Source of the DNA: Bacteriovoracaceae bacterium
Lineage (GTDB): Bacteria > Bdellovibrionota > Bacteriovoracia > Bacteriovoracales > Bacteriovoracaceae
Length of the DNA: 44,378 bases
Assembly: GCA_017858255.1 (NCBI GenBank)
Contig: JAFMBV010000022.1
Span: 1 to 44,378 of the forward strand
Direction of reading: 5' to 3'
Shown here: positions 33,574 through 42,312 of the stretch, piece after piece
Layout: the number at the start of each line of letters is the position of its first letter
How positions within the stretch are numbered: the first letter of the stretch is position 1
Notes under the pieces: generated by a model
Told to the model about the DNA's origin: nothing
Seen by the model: the letters and a program-made list of their open reading frames with translations, nothing else
The model's database searches: none
Program-made: the position numbers and the translations under genes

Positions 33574-34197
33574 TTAAGCGCGAAGATCAGCGATTCGATT
33601 AGAAACGTAACTTGCAACACCAATTTGACGAGCTCTTTTAATAGCAGTCGTCGCAAACCTTTGGTGCTTACGGCTAACGCCTGTAACACGAGCGGCTGAA
33701 ATTTTCCCGAATTCATTGATAAGCCAAGTAAAAGTCGCTGGATCTTTCCAGTTAGCTTTCAAGTTATTCGACTTAAAGTAACAAGACTTCTGACGAGCAA
33801 ACTTCTTAGGGTTATCATGGTCATCATCACCTTCTTTGTCAGTGACAGAACCTTTGTAGGTTTTTGAAAAAGGAGTTTTGTAAGCTTTAACAACAGCTTC
33901 ACGTTCTTCGTCTTCACCAAGAGCAATAAACATGTGGCGTAAGTGAAGATCATTAATCTTCAAACGACGAATTAGCTCTTTGTTGTTTGAAGAATTCGCT
34001 TTAAAGATGAAATAAACGAAATGGCCATTGCCAATTCCTTCAGTTGTTGGCTGCGCGAAGCTCATTTTGCCCCACTCATCTTCGATGAATACTTCACCGT
34101 CGTGAGCTTTAACAACTTCGTGAACCATTCCTTTGAGGGTCGCTACTTCTTGGTCAGTAGCTTCCGGTTTCGCCACTAGGGCTAACTCATAGATCAT
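33574..34197 (-). CDS. Fused 30S ribosomal proteins S6 and S18
   Basis: One uninterrupted frame of 207 residues encodes both proteins. Residues 1-97 are S6 (MIYELALVAKPEA, GNGHFVYFIFKA, KINDLHLRHMFIAL). About 36 charged residues follow (TPFSKTYKGSVTDKEGDDDH). Residues 134-207 are a full S18 (ARQKSCYFKSNNLKANW, LINEFGKISAARVTGVSRKHQR, AIKRARQIGVASYV). In other bacteria rpsF and rpsR are separate genes whose products bind as a heterodimer to the 30S platform, so a fusion is structurally reasonable. AGGAGG with a five-base spacer precedes ATG 34197; the longer frame to 34233 is not used. No separate rpsF or rpsR is in the window. Confidence 0.93.
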   Translation of the reverse strand: MIYELALVAKPEATDQEVATLKGMVHEVVKAHDGEVFIEDEWGKMSFAQPTTEGIGNGHFVYFIFKANSSNNKELIRRLKINDLHLRHMFIALGEDEEREAVVKAYKTPFSKTYKGSVTDKEGDDDHDNPKKFARQKSCYFKSNNLKANWKDPATFTWLINEFGKISAARVTGVSRKHQRFATTAIKRARQIGVASYVSNRIADLRA

Positions 34198-34211
34198 AAA
34201 AACCTCCTGGA

Positions 34212-34252
34212 CTAAACGGCTTGTAGGCACCATGCCAATAAGCGGGGTCTAG
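34212..34252 (-). promoter_or_regulatory. Candidate S6:S18-binding leader hairpin
   Basis: Read on the minus strand, CTAGAC pairs with GTTTAG, and inside it GCTT pairs with AAGC, capped by GGCA/TGCC. Unpaired C residues flank the inner stem, and a CCG lies on the 3' side. Many bacteria have a comparable leader with a CCG bulge upstream of rpsF, bound by the S6:S18 complex. The structure is read by eye and the match is suggestive only. Confidence 0.4.
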
Positions 34253-34273
34253 TGAATGTCAAAAATGGTCTGC

Positions 34274-34302
34274 AATGTAGCATTGGTCAGGACTTTTGAC
34301 AA
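34274..34302 (-). promoter_or_regulatory. Promoter of the S6-S18 operon
   Basis: On the minus strand TTGTCA and TACATT are separated by exactly 17 bases and resemble sigma-70 boxes. The transcript would begin near 34267, giving a leader of about 70 bases that contains the hairpin described at 34212-34252. Confidence 0.5.
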
Positions 34303-34360
34303 CAGCATAAGCCCTTGAATAAAGGTTTTTCAACCCTGTAATTTAAGGTAGTTAGATCTT

Positions 34361-37282
34361 TTATGGGAGAACTAGGGGAAGGCGTTGAAACTCAATAGCT
34401 CCATCATTTACCCTGCAAAGCATTAAGTAATTGAAAACACCATCTACCTTACCCGGCCTTAGGTGAACGCAATTATCGGGTATATCGACTGAGAGGACGA
34501 GAGGTCGTAGAAATTCTCCGTCTTTTTTCACCATAGAGTATAAGCGGTTTCCAAAAATCAAAGTACTGTTAATGAAGATTCCAGGATGATTTTCACCCTC
34601 TCCAGTTACGACTATGGGGTTTAGAGTTTCAGAGAAACGCACGCCTGGAAATGAGCTTTCTCTGTTTATCCGCAAGCGTTTATTAGCACCACTATTGGAA
34701 AAATACTGTAGGTAGTATCTTGTTTCGATAAAACGTGTGCCCTCTTTATCATCAAAGCCCGCAACCATATTAAAAATAGGGTCACTCCAATTATCTGTAT
34801 CAAGCAATAAGGCCTTACCTTCTTGCGACTTCGGGTTCCAAACATAAGAACGAACCTGTGACCGGTTGAGCTGAGCAAGGAACTCCAACTTTCCTAAAGG
34901 AGAACCTTTAGAGGAATTATTTAAACTTAGGAGTGAGCGCACCGTATTGCCGGAAATAAAGCGATCAGGAAAATAAACCGGCTCTAGTTTAACATTCAAA
35001 TTATTTACAGCATAAGAATAGTAAGTTCGGTCGAACTCTTCACCTTTGTTAACAAGGCCACGCAAAACTCCAGCTCTCAAATCACTAATAGACTGAGGAA
35101 AAGGCTCTTCGAAGGTTAACGGTAACCAAGCTTCAACCTGTTGCTCCAGACGTATGGAATCCATTTCTTTAGAGGAGTCGACTACTCTCAATTCAAATTG
35201 AAGCTCACCATCTTTTTGAAGAGGGTTAAGATAGTAAAGATGAGGCGCTCTATATTCCTCAGGAATGCGCTCCAGTATATCTGTTGTATTATCAGCTCCT
35301 GGCATCGTATAAGTCGTAAAAAAGGAAGGAACCTTGAGTAGCCCCAAATCATAAGGAAGAGCAACTAGGTGAGTTTCTCCGAGGTCACTATACTCGATAG
35401 GAAAATTATCATAATCCAAAAGGGGGAAATTAAAAGTTAAGCGCTTTTTCTCAGTGCCTTTATCAAATAAGAGATAATCGAAAGTTATGCGAGATTGCTC
35501 TTTGTTTACTGATGTCACCAAATAGTCTGGCTCTTGATCTCCATTAAGATCACTAATACGAACGGAGACCACTTCGTGCTTCTTATCCAATTCTATATTT
35601 TTTCTGGTCCATTTTTTCTTATCTTTAACAACAATAGAGAGAATAGTACTTTCTTCTGTTTGAAGTCCTGGTTCCTCTATATAAAACTGCGGAGAGCTAG
35701 ACCACTCTTCTTTATCTTCAATCAACTTCATGCGCACGACCTTTCGTGTGCCACGAAAGTAAGTCAACTCACTTGCCTTAAAGCCTTCTATTACTTCTTT
35801 AGTTAATGAATCCTCTCGCGATAAGTTTCTTGCAAAGATTAATGTGGTCTCCGTTTGAGAGAAAAAACCATCAGATTCTAAAGAAACAGATAAACGAAAG
35901 TGAGTATCCTTTGTTAAGTCTTTTAGGTGACCTTTAAAAAGGAGGGCAGACTTTTGACCAGGGTTGAGGTCAAGTTTTTGAATAGGGCTATCGAGAGTAA
36001 TATCACTCCTCGAAAAGCTAGCCGTTACTTTTAAATCTTTAAAATCTCCTACCAAACTTTTTATTGGTAAACTGAAGAAGAACTTCCCTGTCTTGTTATC
36101 AAAATTTAAATCTAAGAGGCCCTTATAAATAGGCATAGCAAATTTCTCGGGCCTTTCCATTAAGGTCTTCTTCATATCAACCATTCCATATTTAGTGAAT
36201 TTTCCTGCAAGTTTTGAATCTCCATTATTTCTGGTCGAGGAAAATAGACGAGCCTTTAGTTCATTGGTAGTCATCTCAGGATTTAAAAGCTTTAAACTTG
36301 CTGCAATTCCCGCAACGAAGGGAGAGGCCTGACTAGTACCATTCTTACTTTCATAGCCCTTTATTCTTAATATGCGTGATTCCACACTTTCTTGTGGATA
36401 AGTTGAAACAATGAACTCGCCAGGGGCAAGAAGATCAACTTTTCCACCATAGTTTGAGAATTCAGTTATTTTACCTTGATTATCAACGGCTCCTACACAA
36501 ATCACAGACTCATTCGTACAAGGAAAAGTTGGAATTTCTTTATTATTATTTCCAGCAGCGGCAATCACCACAACATTATTTTCCGCTGCATATTCGAAGG
36601 CGCGCCTAATTTTTGGAGTCTCAATGACCTTTGGCCAACCAATGGACATATTAATGACATGAGCTCCTCTTTGAACAGCAAAGTAAATCCCATCTGCAAA
36701 GATGTCAGTAATCATCCGGTTGTTATAAACAAATTCATTAACATCTTTACTTAAAACTTTAATCGGAAGTATTTTTATACGCTTATCAGCAAGCCCCGCA
36801 ATTCCTAAATTATTATTTGCCGTGGCCGCAATAATCCCAGCAACGTGTGTGCCATGACCCATGTCATCTGTAAGGTCTCTACTCTTATTTAAAATATTGA
36901 CTCCTGAACAAGGCTTATTAGAGTTATCCTCACCTTCAGGACAAAGCTTATGGTCAAAGTGGATACGGCCCAACAGGTCTGGGTGGTCGACATCAAGACC
37001 ACTATCTAAAACGGCCACAACAATTTCACGATCTTCAGGAACCTGTTTTCCAAAGGGTAAATCTTTAATGGAAACCCAGTTTATATCGACACCTAAAATG
37101 CCATCCACTTCCTTTTGGATGAGTTCGTTGGAGCGTCTGAAAATAGTTTGCCCTACATTTTCCAGGCCCCATTGTTTTTCAAATAGGGTGTCGTTATTTG
37201 TCTTAGTATTTAAGGTTCTCGGCGTTGCCTGTAAACCGAAGGATACGATAAAGATAAGAGGAATAAGCTTGAAATAATTCAT
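34361..37282 (-). CDS. Secreted subtilisin-like serine protease (family S8)
   Basis: The product is an exported protease of 973 residues. After a signal peptide (MNYFKLIPLIFIVSFGLQA), the catalytic triad is Asp93 (VAVLDSGLDVDHP), His143 (GHGTHVAGI) and Ser317 (NGTSQASPFVAGIAASL), with the oxyanion Asn245 in AAAGNNN. There is no recognisable I9 propeptide; about 70 residues precede the catalytic domain. The 600-residue C-terminal part is beta-rich, with a VRISDLNGDQEPDYLVTS segment like an FG-GAP/VCBS repeat, and may bind a substrate or the cell surface. Its ATG overlaps the stop of the 1049-residue gene by one base (TGATG), with GGGAG before it, so the two are coupled. Confidence 0.92.
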   Translation of the reverse strand: MNYFKLIPLIFIVSFGLQATPRTLNTKTNNDTLFEKQWGLENVGQTIFRRSNELIQKEVDGILGVDINWVSIKDLPFGKQVPEDREIVVAVLDSGLDVDHPDLLGRIHFDHKLCPEGEDNSNKPCSGVNILNKSRDLTDDMGHGTHVAGIIAATANNNLGIAGLADKRIKILPIKVLSKDVNEFVYNNRMITDIFADGIYFAVQRGAHVINMSIGWPKVIETPKIRRAFEYAAENNVVVIAAAGNNNKEIPTFPCTNESVICVGAVDNQGKITEFSNYGGKVDLLAPGEFIVSTYPQESVESRILRIKGYESKNGTSQASPFVAGIAASLKLLNPEMTTNELKARLFSSTRNNGDSKLAGKFTKYGMVDMKKTLMERPEKFAMPIYKGLLDLNFDNKTGKFFFSLPIKSLVGDFKDLKVTASFSRSDITLDSPIQKLDLNPGQKSALLFKGHLKDLTKDTHFRLSVSLESDGFFSQTETTLIFARNLSREDSLTKEVIEGFKASELTYFRGTRKVVRMKLIEDKEEWSSSPQFYIEEPGLQTEESTILSIVVKDKKKWTRKNIELDKKHEVVSVRISDLNGDQEPDYLVTSVNKEQSRITFDYLLFDKGTEKKRLTFNFPLLDYDNFPIEYSDLGETHLVALPYDLGLLKVPSFFTTYTMPGADNTTDILERIPEEYRAPHLYYLNPLQKDGELQFELRVVDSSKEMDSIRLEQQVEAWLPLTFEEPFPQSISDLRAGVLRGLVNKGEEFDRTYYSYAVNNLNVKLEPVYFPDRFISGNTVRSLLSLNNSSKGSPLGKLEFLAQLNRSQVRSYVWNPKSQEGKALLLDTDNWSDPIFNMVAGFDDKEGTRFIETRYYLQYFSNSGANKRLRINRESSFPGVRFSETLNPIVVTGEGENHPGIFINSTLIFGNRLYSMVKKDGEFLRPLVLSVDIPDNCVHLRPGKVDGVFNYLMLCRVNDGAIEFQRLPLVLP

Positions 37283-40200
37283 CACAAACTCTCCCTTATC
37301 CATTTTCCGTGAAGTTCCCCACCCTGAATGCCAATGATCTCATTGACTCGACTGATAGGACCGTTCCAATATTTGCCACGAATTCGGCCAATAGTATTTG
37401 AGAGGATGGGATCATTAAGGATCTCAGAATCTTTTCGAAAACCATTAATAATGCCATACACATAAATATTTTCTTCACCCACGATACTTAGGAAGTCCTT
37501 AAATTCAAGGTCGCGTACCATGGCCTTAGCGAGATCCATCGAGCACTTCGCCTGCTTTTTACTGTCCCCATCTTGCCGACGTATTCTCTGACAATCACGA
37601 GCTTTATCTTTCATGAAATTAAGATTTTTACATTGTTTGAATCTGCTCGCAGTCCTGATGTTAAAATTTCTTCTTTCAATAACGCCACAGAAGCGACTGC
37701 GTTCTCCGGCATAGCGACGACCAATTCTCTCGAGTGTCTCTGCCGTTACATTTTTTAAGCGCTCAATTCCTGCCTCATAGACATTTGTACTTACACTGAT
37801 ATCAAAAAGATTTAATCCAGCAGAGTTTTCAATACTTCGAGGATCAAACAGACGGTTGTTATATTGGTCATTAAACTCATTAATATATCTTAAAAGTTTA
37901 TTCTTACTCGCTGACCACCCTTCTCTTCGAGTGCTTAATGCGAGAAATGGCGTCGTTAGCTTATCATCCTGCTTTCTCGCCTCGTACCTAGCGCTTACCG
38001 TTTCACTGACTCCCATAAGGCTTTGACCGGGATTTTTAAACCTTTCAGTATCAAGTTCTGGTGTTATAGGTAAATCTTTTGCCCAATCCTTTAAATAGTA
38101 ATTTAGAACATCATAGGTAAATGATTGGTAATTGATTCCCGATTGAGACTCGCTTGTTAAACTAACATAATCGGTACGATTTTCAGTAGGTGTTGTTATC
38201 GAAATCTCATTGTCACCCTTAAGATATTTTGAACGCCAAACCAAGAAAGAAAGTTTCACCGCTCGATCATCAAAGTCCCCTTCAACAATATAAGGTTTTT
38301 CCTGCACTTCTAATAATTCGCTTGATCCCTCTTCTAAAAGGTAGTGAAGGGCCTTGGCATTTACGAAGAGCTTAGGATTTTCAGTGAGATCACTATTAAT
38401 ATTTATTGAATGCATTTTTACTCTATATTTACCGTTTGTACGGTCCCCGTTAATTTTCACAACAGGTATAAGGTGATCAAGACTGGCACTAGCGCTCAAA
38501 GTTAGACCATGACCTTTGTCTTCATAAATATGAATTGTGGAGGCATCTTTTCGAAAAAGGTGAAGACGCCTAACCATGGTTCCAGAAGTTCCAGCAGATA
38601 AAGAAAACTGAGTCTCAAGCATATTAAAAGATCCAGAGACCTTAAGATTTGGTGTCAACCGATCTGTTATAAGAAGGGACTCTCCTACTCCTAATTGTGT
38701 ATTAACTTCTTGAATAAGTTCTTCTATTGCCTTGAGACGCGGATCAATCCCATCCTCAGAAACATCCCCACCTGCCTGGTTGGGAATATTCGCAAGTTCA
38801 TCAAGTTTCTTTTTTAATTTTAACTTCATCAGAGGAACAATCATGTTCCGATAAGGTTCTTTAAAAGTTGCCTTCAGTGTTTTGACCGGTTTTAGATGGG
38901 TATAAGTTCTAACGGCACTTAATGTTCCTGTTGCAGAGGCAATAGGCCAGCGAGGTACATTTTCGATGCCTAAAATGCCTCCGAGAGTTACGGACACCCC
39001 AATCGTGTCGGCAAGTTGAACCAAATTATTTGTTCCTAAATAATTTCCGACAACAATATCTCGACTTAAAATTAGATTTCCATTAACGATCGGGCTAAAC
39101 CAAGTTCCAACCCCATACTCTTTAAACTCACCCGTTTCTACATAATGTTCTAGGCCCTCTTCAAATTGATTTTTTAAAAAATCAAGTTTTTTTTCAGATG
39201 GTTCAAATAGCGAAAGTTCATCATTCACATATTCAAGAAGGTTACTAATCGTCGAATTTTGAATCTTTGAAAAAATAAAGAATTGAAAGTCTTTAAATGG
39301 TGAATCAGGCTCCCCATGAGCAAAGCGACTGGCATAGCCTGGCCAATCTTCCTGAGTAATCTGCCCTTTTGACAATTGCCCTTCATGCGAGACATCTGTA
39401 GAAAAGGCAAGTTTTTCACTCTCTAGAGAAAGAAGACTTACTAAAGAGTTTCTTCTGCTCACTAATTTTTCAATAAGAACTTTTTCAACAGCTTTCGGGA
39501 AATAGGCTTCCTTAACAACTTCCTCCCAATCTTTACGATCAAGAAGGGCCAAGCGCCGAAGTGCCCATTTAGCGTCATCTAAAGTCGTATTCATATTGGC
39601 ATAGCTAAAGTGCGGCAGTAATAAGGTCTCATTATCGATGCGGCCAACAGTCCAAGGCAGTTTATTTATTGATTCCCCTACATTTAGAAGAGCATAGGGA
39701 ATTAGAAGAGAGCGCAGGGTTCTTGTTGTTAGACGCTTAGGAGGTACTCCCATCGCCAAATTGTAATGATCTGTTTCAGAGGGCATGAAGCCAACTACAT
39801 CATGAAACGTCAGGCTTAGTTGATCATCTGATAAATCTTTATGATTAAATCCTAGCCAGCGAGAGGGTGCTCCATAAGTAGACTCAGGTAATTCCTTTGT
39901 TAAAAAGGTATCTCGTTCATGAATGCTTCTAAAATTTACTTTAATTTTTTTAAGGTATTTCATCGCCGGCACTATATAGCCAAGCTTTCTTAAAAGGTTT
40001 CTTCTAAGAAGAGTCGTGTGCAAAGTCTTTTCCATTAGCACTGTAAAGACTCGTGCTTTATTTTTTTCTGGGATCACATTAAATCGGATCAGCCCTTGGT
40101 TTGATGTAATCGTCCCCTTAAATTCATAACTTTCTTCTTCAGTCATAGGGATATTATCAATATTTGTATCTAAGACTGATTGGATACCGTTGGCCCAAAG

Positions 40201-40431
40201 GGCTGATGGTACGGGATCAAGCTGGGATAGGTCTAAATTTAGGTCTGCATCTCTTAATAAATGGCGTGCCTCTTCTGCTGTAAGTACGCGCCCTTGAAAT
40301 AAGAGATCATTTGAAGGTTGTCTTTGAGAATTTAGAGGGATGCGCTCCTCTTGAGCATAGACGGATGAGATGGCCATGAGACTGGTCAAAAATAAGTATT
40401 TGAATGACTTGCGAAGCAAATGAAACTGCAC
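37282..40431 (-). CDS. Large exported protein of unknown function (1049 aa)
   Basis: A GTG start gives a signal peptide (LFLTSLMAISSVYA), then about 1020 residues with no domain that I recognise. A proline- and leucine-rich N-terminal region (VLTAEEARHLLRDADLNLDLSQLDP) is followed by a mixed helical middle. A beta-rich part lies near 590-760 (LKVSGSFNMLETQFSLSAGTSG, GLTLSASASLDHLIP). The C-terminal region has cysteines at SRFCGV, FKQCKN, ARDCQR and KAKCSMD, which may form disulfides. It is the first gene of an operon with the subtilase and is translationally coupled to it. It could be a cofactor, substrate or surface anchor for the protease; that is inference from position. Confidence 0.78.
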   Translation of the reverse strand: MQFHLLRKSFKYLFLTSLMAISSVYAQEERIPLNSQRQPSNDLLFQGRVLTAEEARHLLRDADLNLDLSQLDPVPSALWANGIQSVLDTNIDNIPMTEEESYEFKGTITSNQGLIRFNVIPEKNKARVFTVLMEKTLHTTLLRRNLLRKLGYIVPAMKYLKKIKVNFRSIHERDTFLTKELPESTYGAPSRWLGFNHKDLSDDQLSLTFHDVVGFMPSETDHYNLAMGVPPKRLTTRTLRSLLIPYALLNVGESINKLPWTVGRIDNETLLLPHFSYANMNTTLDDAKWALRRLALLDRKDWEEVVKEAYFPKAVEKVLIEKLVSRRNSLVSLLSLESEKLAFSTDVSHEGQLSKGQITQEDWPGYASRFAHGEPDSPFKDFQFFIFSKIQNSTISNLLEYVNDELSLFEPSEKKLDFLKNQFEEGLEHYVETGEFKEYGVGTWFSPIVNGNLILSRDIVVGNYLGTNNLVQLADTIGVSVTLGGILGIENVPRWPIASATGTLSAVRTYTHLKPVKTLKATFKEPYRNMIVPLMKLKLKKKLDELANIPNQAGGDVSEDGIDPRLKAIEELIQEVNTQLGVGESLLITDRLTPNLKVSGSFNMLETQFSLSAGTSGTMVRRLHLFRKDASTIHIYEDKGHGLTLSASASLDHLIPVVKINGDRTNGKYRVKMHSININSDLTENPKLFVNAKALHYLLEEGSSELLEVQEKPYIVEGDFDDRAVKLSFLVWRSKYLKGDNEISITTPTENRTDYVSLTSESQSGINYQSFTYDVLNYYLKDWAKDLPITPELDTERFKNPGQSLMGVSETVSARYEARKQDDKLTTPFLALSTRREGWSASKNKLLRYINEFNDQYNNRLFDPRSIENSAGLNLFDISVSTNVYEAGIERLKNVTAETLERIGRRYAGERSRFCGVIERRNFNIRTASRFKQCKNLNFMKDKARDCQRIRRQDGDSKKQAKCSMDLAKAMVRDLEFKDFLSIVGEENIYVYGIINGFRKDSEILNDPILSNTIGRIRGKYWNGPISRVNEIIGIQGGELHGKWIRESL

Positions 40432-40463
40432 TTATCCACTCTCTCTTTGTTAAATAGGATCCT

Positions 40464-40482
40464 TTTGCAATTAAGATGCAAA
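40464..40482. promoter_or_regulatory. Inverted repeat before the protease operon
   Basis: TTTGCA and TGCAAA are separated by seven bases, 33 bases upstream of the GTG start. AT-rich sequence resembling a -10 box (TTTATA) lies a little further upstream. It may be an operator controlling the protease operon. The rest of the 40432-40646 gap holds the terminator of the lipoprotein gene. Confidence 0.3.
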
Positions 40483-40589
40483 TTTAAGACCATATAAACT
40501 AAAAGGTTTCGGTGGGTTAGATAGACTAAATTGACTAAACTTTTGACGGCCATTAGCGAGTGTATTTCACTCTTTAATACCAAAATAAG

Positions 40590-40614
40590 AAAAGCCCCAC
40601 GTTATCCGCAGGGC
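40590..40614 (-). terminator. Rho-independent terminator of the lipoprotein gene
   Basis: On the minus strand GCCC (40611-40614) pairs with GGGC (40594-40597) around a 13-base loop, followed by TTTTCTTATTTT. It lies about 30 bases after the lipoprotein stop. Confidence 0.6.
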
Positions 40615-40646
40615 CAGACTTCATTCTCTTAATTTTTAAATTATGC

Positions 40647-41507
40647 TTATTTAATTCCGAAAAGCTCAGGAAGAATTTTATCTTCAAGCTTTTGAGCAGT
40701 AATACCACTGTTAGCGTTCTTAGCAGCGATTTTGTTGATGATAGTACTCTTACCATCAAGAGTTACACCAGCTGCCATCACTTCTTCAAGTGATACACCT
40801 GTTAAGTGTTGAAGGTCGTTAAGAAGAACCTCTTGATCGGCTTCAGTAAGCTCTTGTTGACTAGCACCTTTCTTAAGCATTCCTTCTACTTTCTCTCCAA
40901 GAGAGGCCAATGATAAGGCCATTTCTGCAGATACTTCATAGGTATAAGAAATTTTTGCTACTTTTCCTGCAAGTTTCTTTAACTCAGACTCACCAGCAAG
41001 AAGGTTAACATCTGTTGACTCAACTTCATCTTCATAAGTTAGGCCTGTAATTGCACCTCGGTAGAAACCACCACCAACATCAAATACGACTTCGTAATCG
41101 TTACCAAGTGGATCACCAAATAAGCCACTACCAAAATCAGCATCTTCAATAAAACGAAACTCATCAGCTGTTTGGTAGTTACTTGAATAATATGAGTAAT
41201 ATGTAAGTGATCTAAGATACTGAAGACTTACGGCCTTATGCTCAAGTCTTACTTCGTCCCAGATAACAAACCAATCTTCTGAATCAGTATAAGTTCTGAC
41301 AGTATCAAGAATATCTTTCTCAATATATGAATCAAATGGAAAAGATGTCCCATCTACGCTGTTAAGTGAACTAACAAACTGATTCGCTGTAATGTAAGGA
41401 GTGCTGTAATAACCGTAGGTTGCCCCACCGCCGCCACCGCCACCACAACTTGTTAAAGCTGCTGTTGCAAGTAGTGAAGCGCCTACAATGGCGTTTTTAA
41501 GATTCAT
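40647..41507 (-). CDS. Lipoprotein with poly-Gly linker (286 aa)
   Basis: The signal sequence ends in LTSC, a good lipobox, so the mature protein should begin with lipidated Cys followed at once by seven Gly. An aromatic stretch (YGYYSTPYI) precedes a domain of about 250 residues with many Tyr and acidic residues. The C-terminus is helical (QELTEADQEVLLNDLQHLTGVSLEEVM). GAGAGGAC lies before the ATG and a terminator follows, so it is a single-gene unit. Similar Gly-linked lipoproteins are common on the outer membranes of delta-type bacteria, but I cannot name a family. Confidence 0.75.
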   Translation of the reverse strand: MNLKNAIVGASLLATAALTSCGGGGGGGATYGYYSTPYITANQFVSSLNSVDGTSFPFDSYIEKDILDTVRTYTDSEDWFVIWDEVRLEHKAVSLQYLRSLTYYSYYSSNYQTADEFRFIEDADFGSGLFGDPLGNDYEVVFDVGGGFYRGAITGLTYEDEVESTDVNLLAGESELKKLAGKVAKISYTYEVSAEMALSLASLGEKVEGMLKKGASQQELTEADQEVLLNDLQHLTGVSLEEVMAAGVTLDGKSTIINKIAAKNANSGITAQKLEDKILPELFGIK

Positions 41508-41625
41508 AAAGTCCTCTCTCGTTGTATTTATGAGTTTTTGGTTGAGAGGGTTATGTCATATTTTCCGCTACGCACAAAGTCATTGTGTAAAATTTCTAGG
41601 GCTATCGTGAAATTTAGGGAGATAC

Positions 41626-41802
41626 TTACGAAGACTTTTCTTTTAATTGGTCTATTTGCTTTCCAATTTCTTCAGCTTTTTGGGAGAGCTCACCGAAAAG
41701 CTCAATATTTCCATTTTGCTGGGCCTCCATGGCCTGCATGGACAAGCGCTCATAATCTTTTTGTAACTTTTTAATGGGGTCGCCTTTGAAAATACCAAAC
41801 AT
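41626..41802 (-). CDS. DUF6435-like small protein (58 aa)
   Basis: A short frame encodes MFGIFKGDPIKKLQKDYERL, then a MEAQQNGNIELF segment, and ends in IGKQIDQLKEKSS. This matches the small Lacal_2735/DUF6435 type: MFG-F-K, a helix, an N-G-D/N-I turn and a second helix forming a helical hairpin. The role is unknown. There is no separate promoter; it follows the 42304 gene by 13 bases and is probably in its transcript. Confidence 0.75.
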   Translation of the reverse strand: MFGIFKGDPIKKLQKDYERLSMQAMEAQQNGNIELFGELSQKAEEIGKQIDQLKEKSS

Positions 41803-41815
41803 TCTATCTTCCTTA

Positions 41816-42304
41816 TTAATGACTACGCTTAATCGTTTTTATTATAAATCCACTTTCCAGGATTTTTAATGCATCCTGCTCAACCTTATATTGAGGTTGC
41901 TCATAATTCAAAGGGCTACTAGCTTTTGTCTTAGGAATATATTGGAAGGGAAGATCTCCTTCAAAACGCATGAGCGCGCTATTATATAAGGCACACCGAT
42001 GCTCTTTAATAATTGCGCTGGTTCCAGATTCTCCTGCCGAATAAACGACACAATAAAACTCAGGAGCCCCCTTCACTTCGGTGATATTGATAAGTTCTGC
42101 GATTAATCCTGTTACATTAAGTTCAATAATCTCTAGCTTCTTTTCTTTCTTTTCGGAAAGGTGGACATTTTTAGCATCTCGTTTCTTAATCAAGTAAAAT
42201 TTCTTATTGGCTCGCTGGGTAATTTTAAATTGCTCCAAAGAAGGCAATACACTTTTTCCCCATACCGGTGTTAATAGAAATATAAATAGTAAAACCTTCA
42301 TCAT
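41816..42304 (-). CDS. Exported protein next to the wall hydrolase
   Basis: The signal peptide MMKVLLFIFLLTPVWG precedes about 145 residues that are Lys-rich, with two cysteines (EFYCVVY and EHRCALY) that may pair, so the mature part is probably a small periplasmic domain. AAGGA precedes three nearby ATG codons (42310, 42304, 42301); spacing favours 42304. It begins a few bases after the stop of the SleB-like gene and is probably co-transcribed. No family is recognised. Confidence 0.65.
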   Translation of the reverse strand: MMKVLLFIFLLTPVWGKSVLPSLEQFKITQRANKKFYLIKKRDAKNVHLSEKKEKKLEIIELNVTGLIAELINITEVKGAPEFYCVVYSAGESGTSAIIKEHRCALYNSALMRFEGDLPFQYIPKTKASSPLNYEQPQYKVEQDALKILESGFIIKTIKRSH

Positions 42305-42312
42305 TCTCATCC

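Noticed and set aside
33574-34197. The S6-S18 fusion as a simple frameshift artefact
   Set aside because: Both halves are complete and the linker reads as a normal charged segment. There is no second start with a ribosome-binding site before the S18 part. An error is still possible, so a check is listed in the findings.
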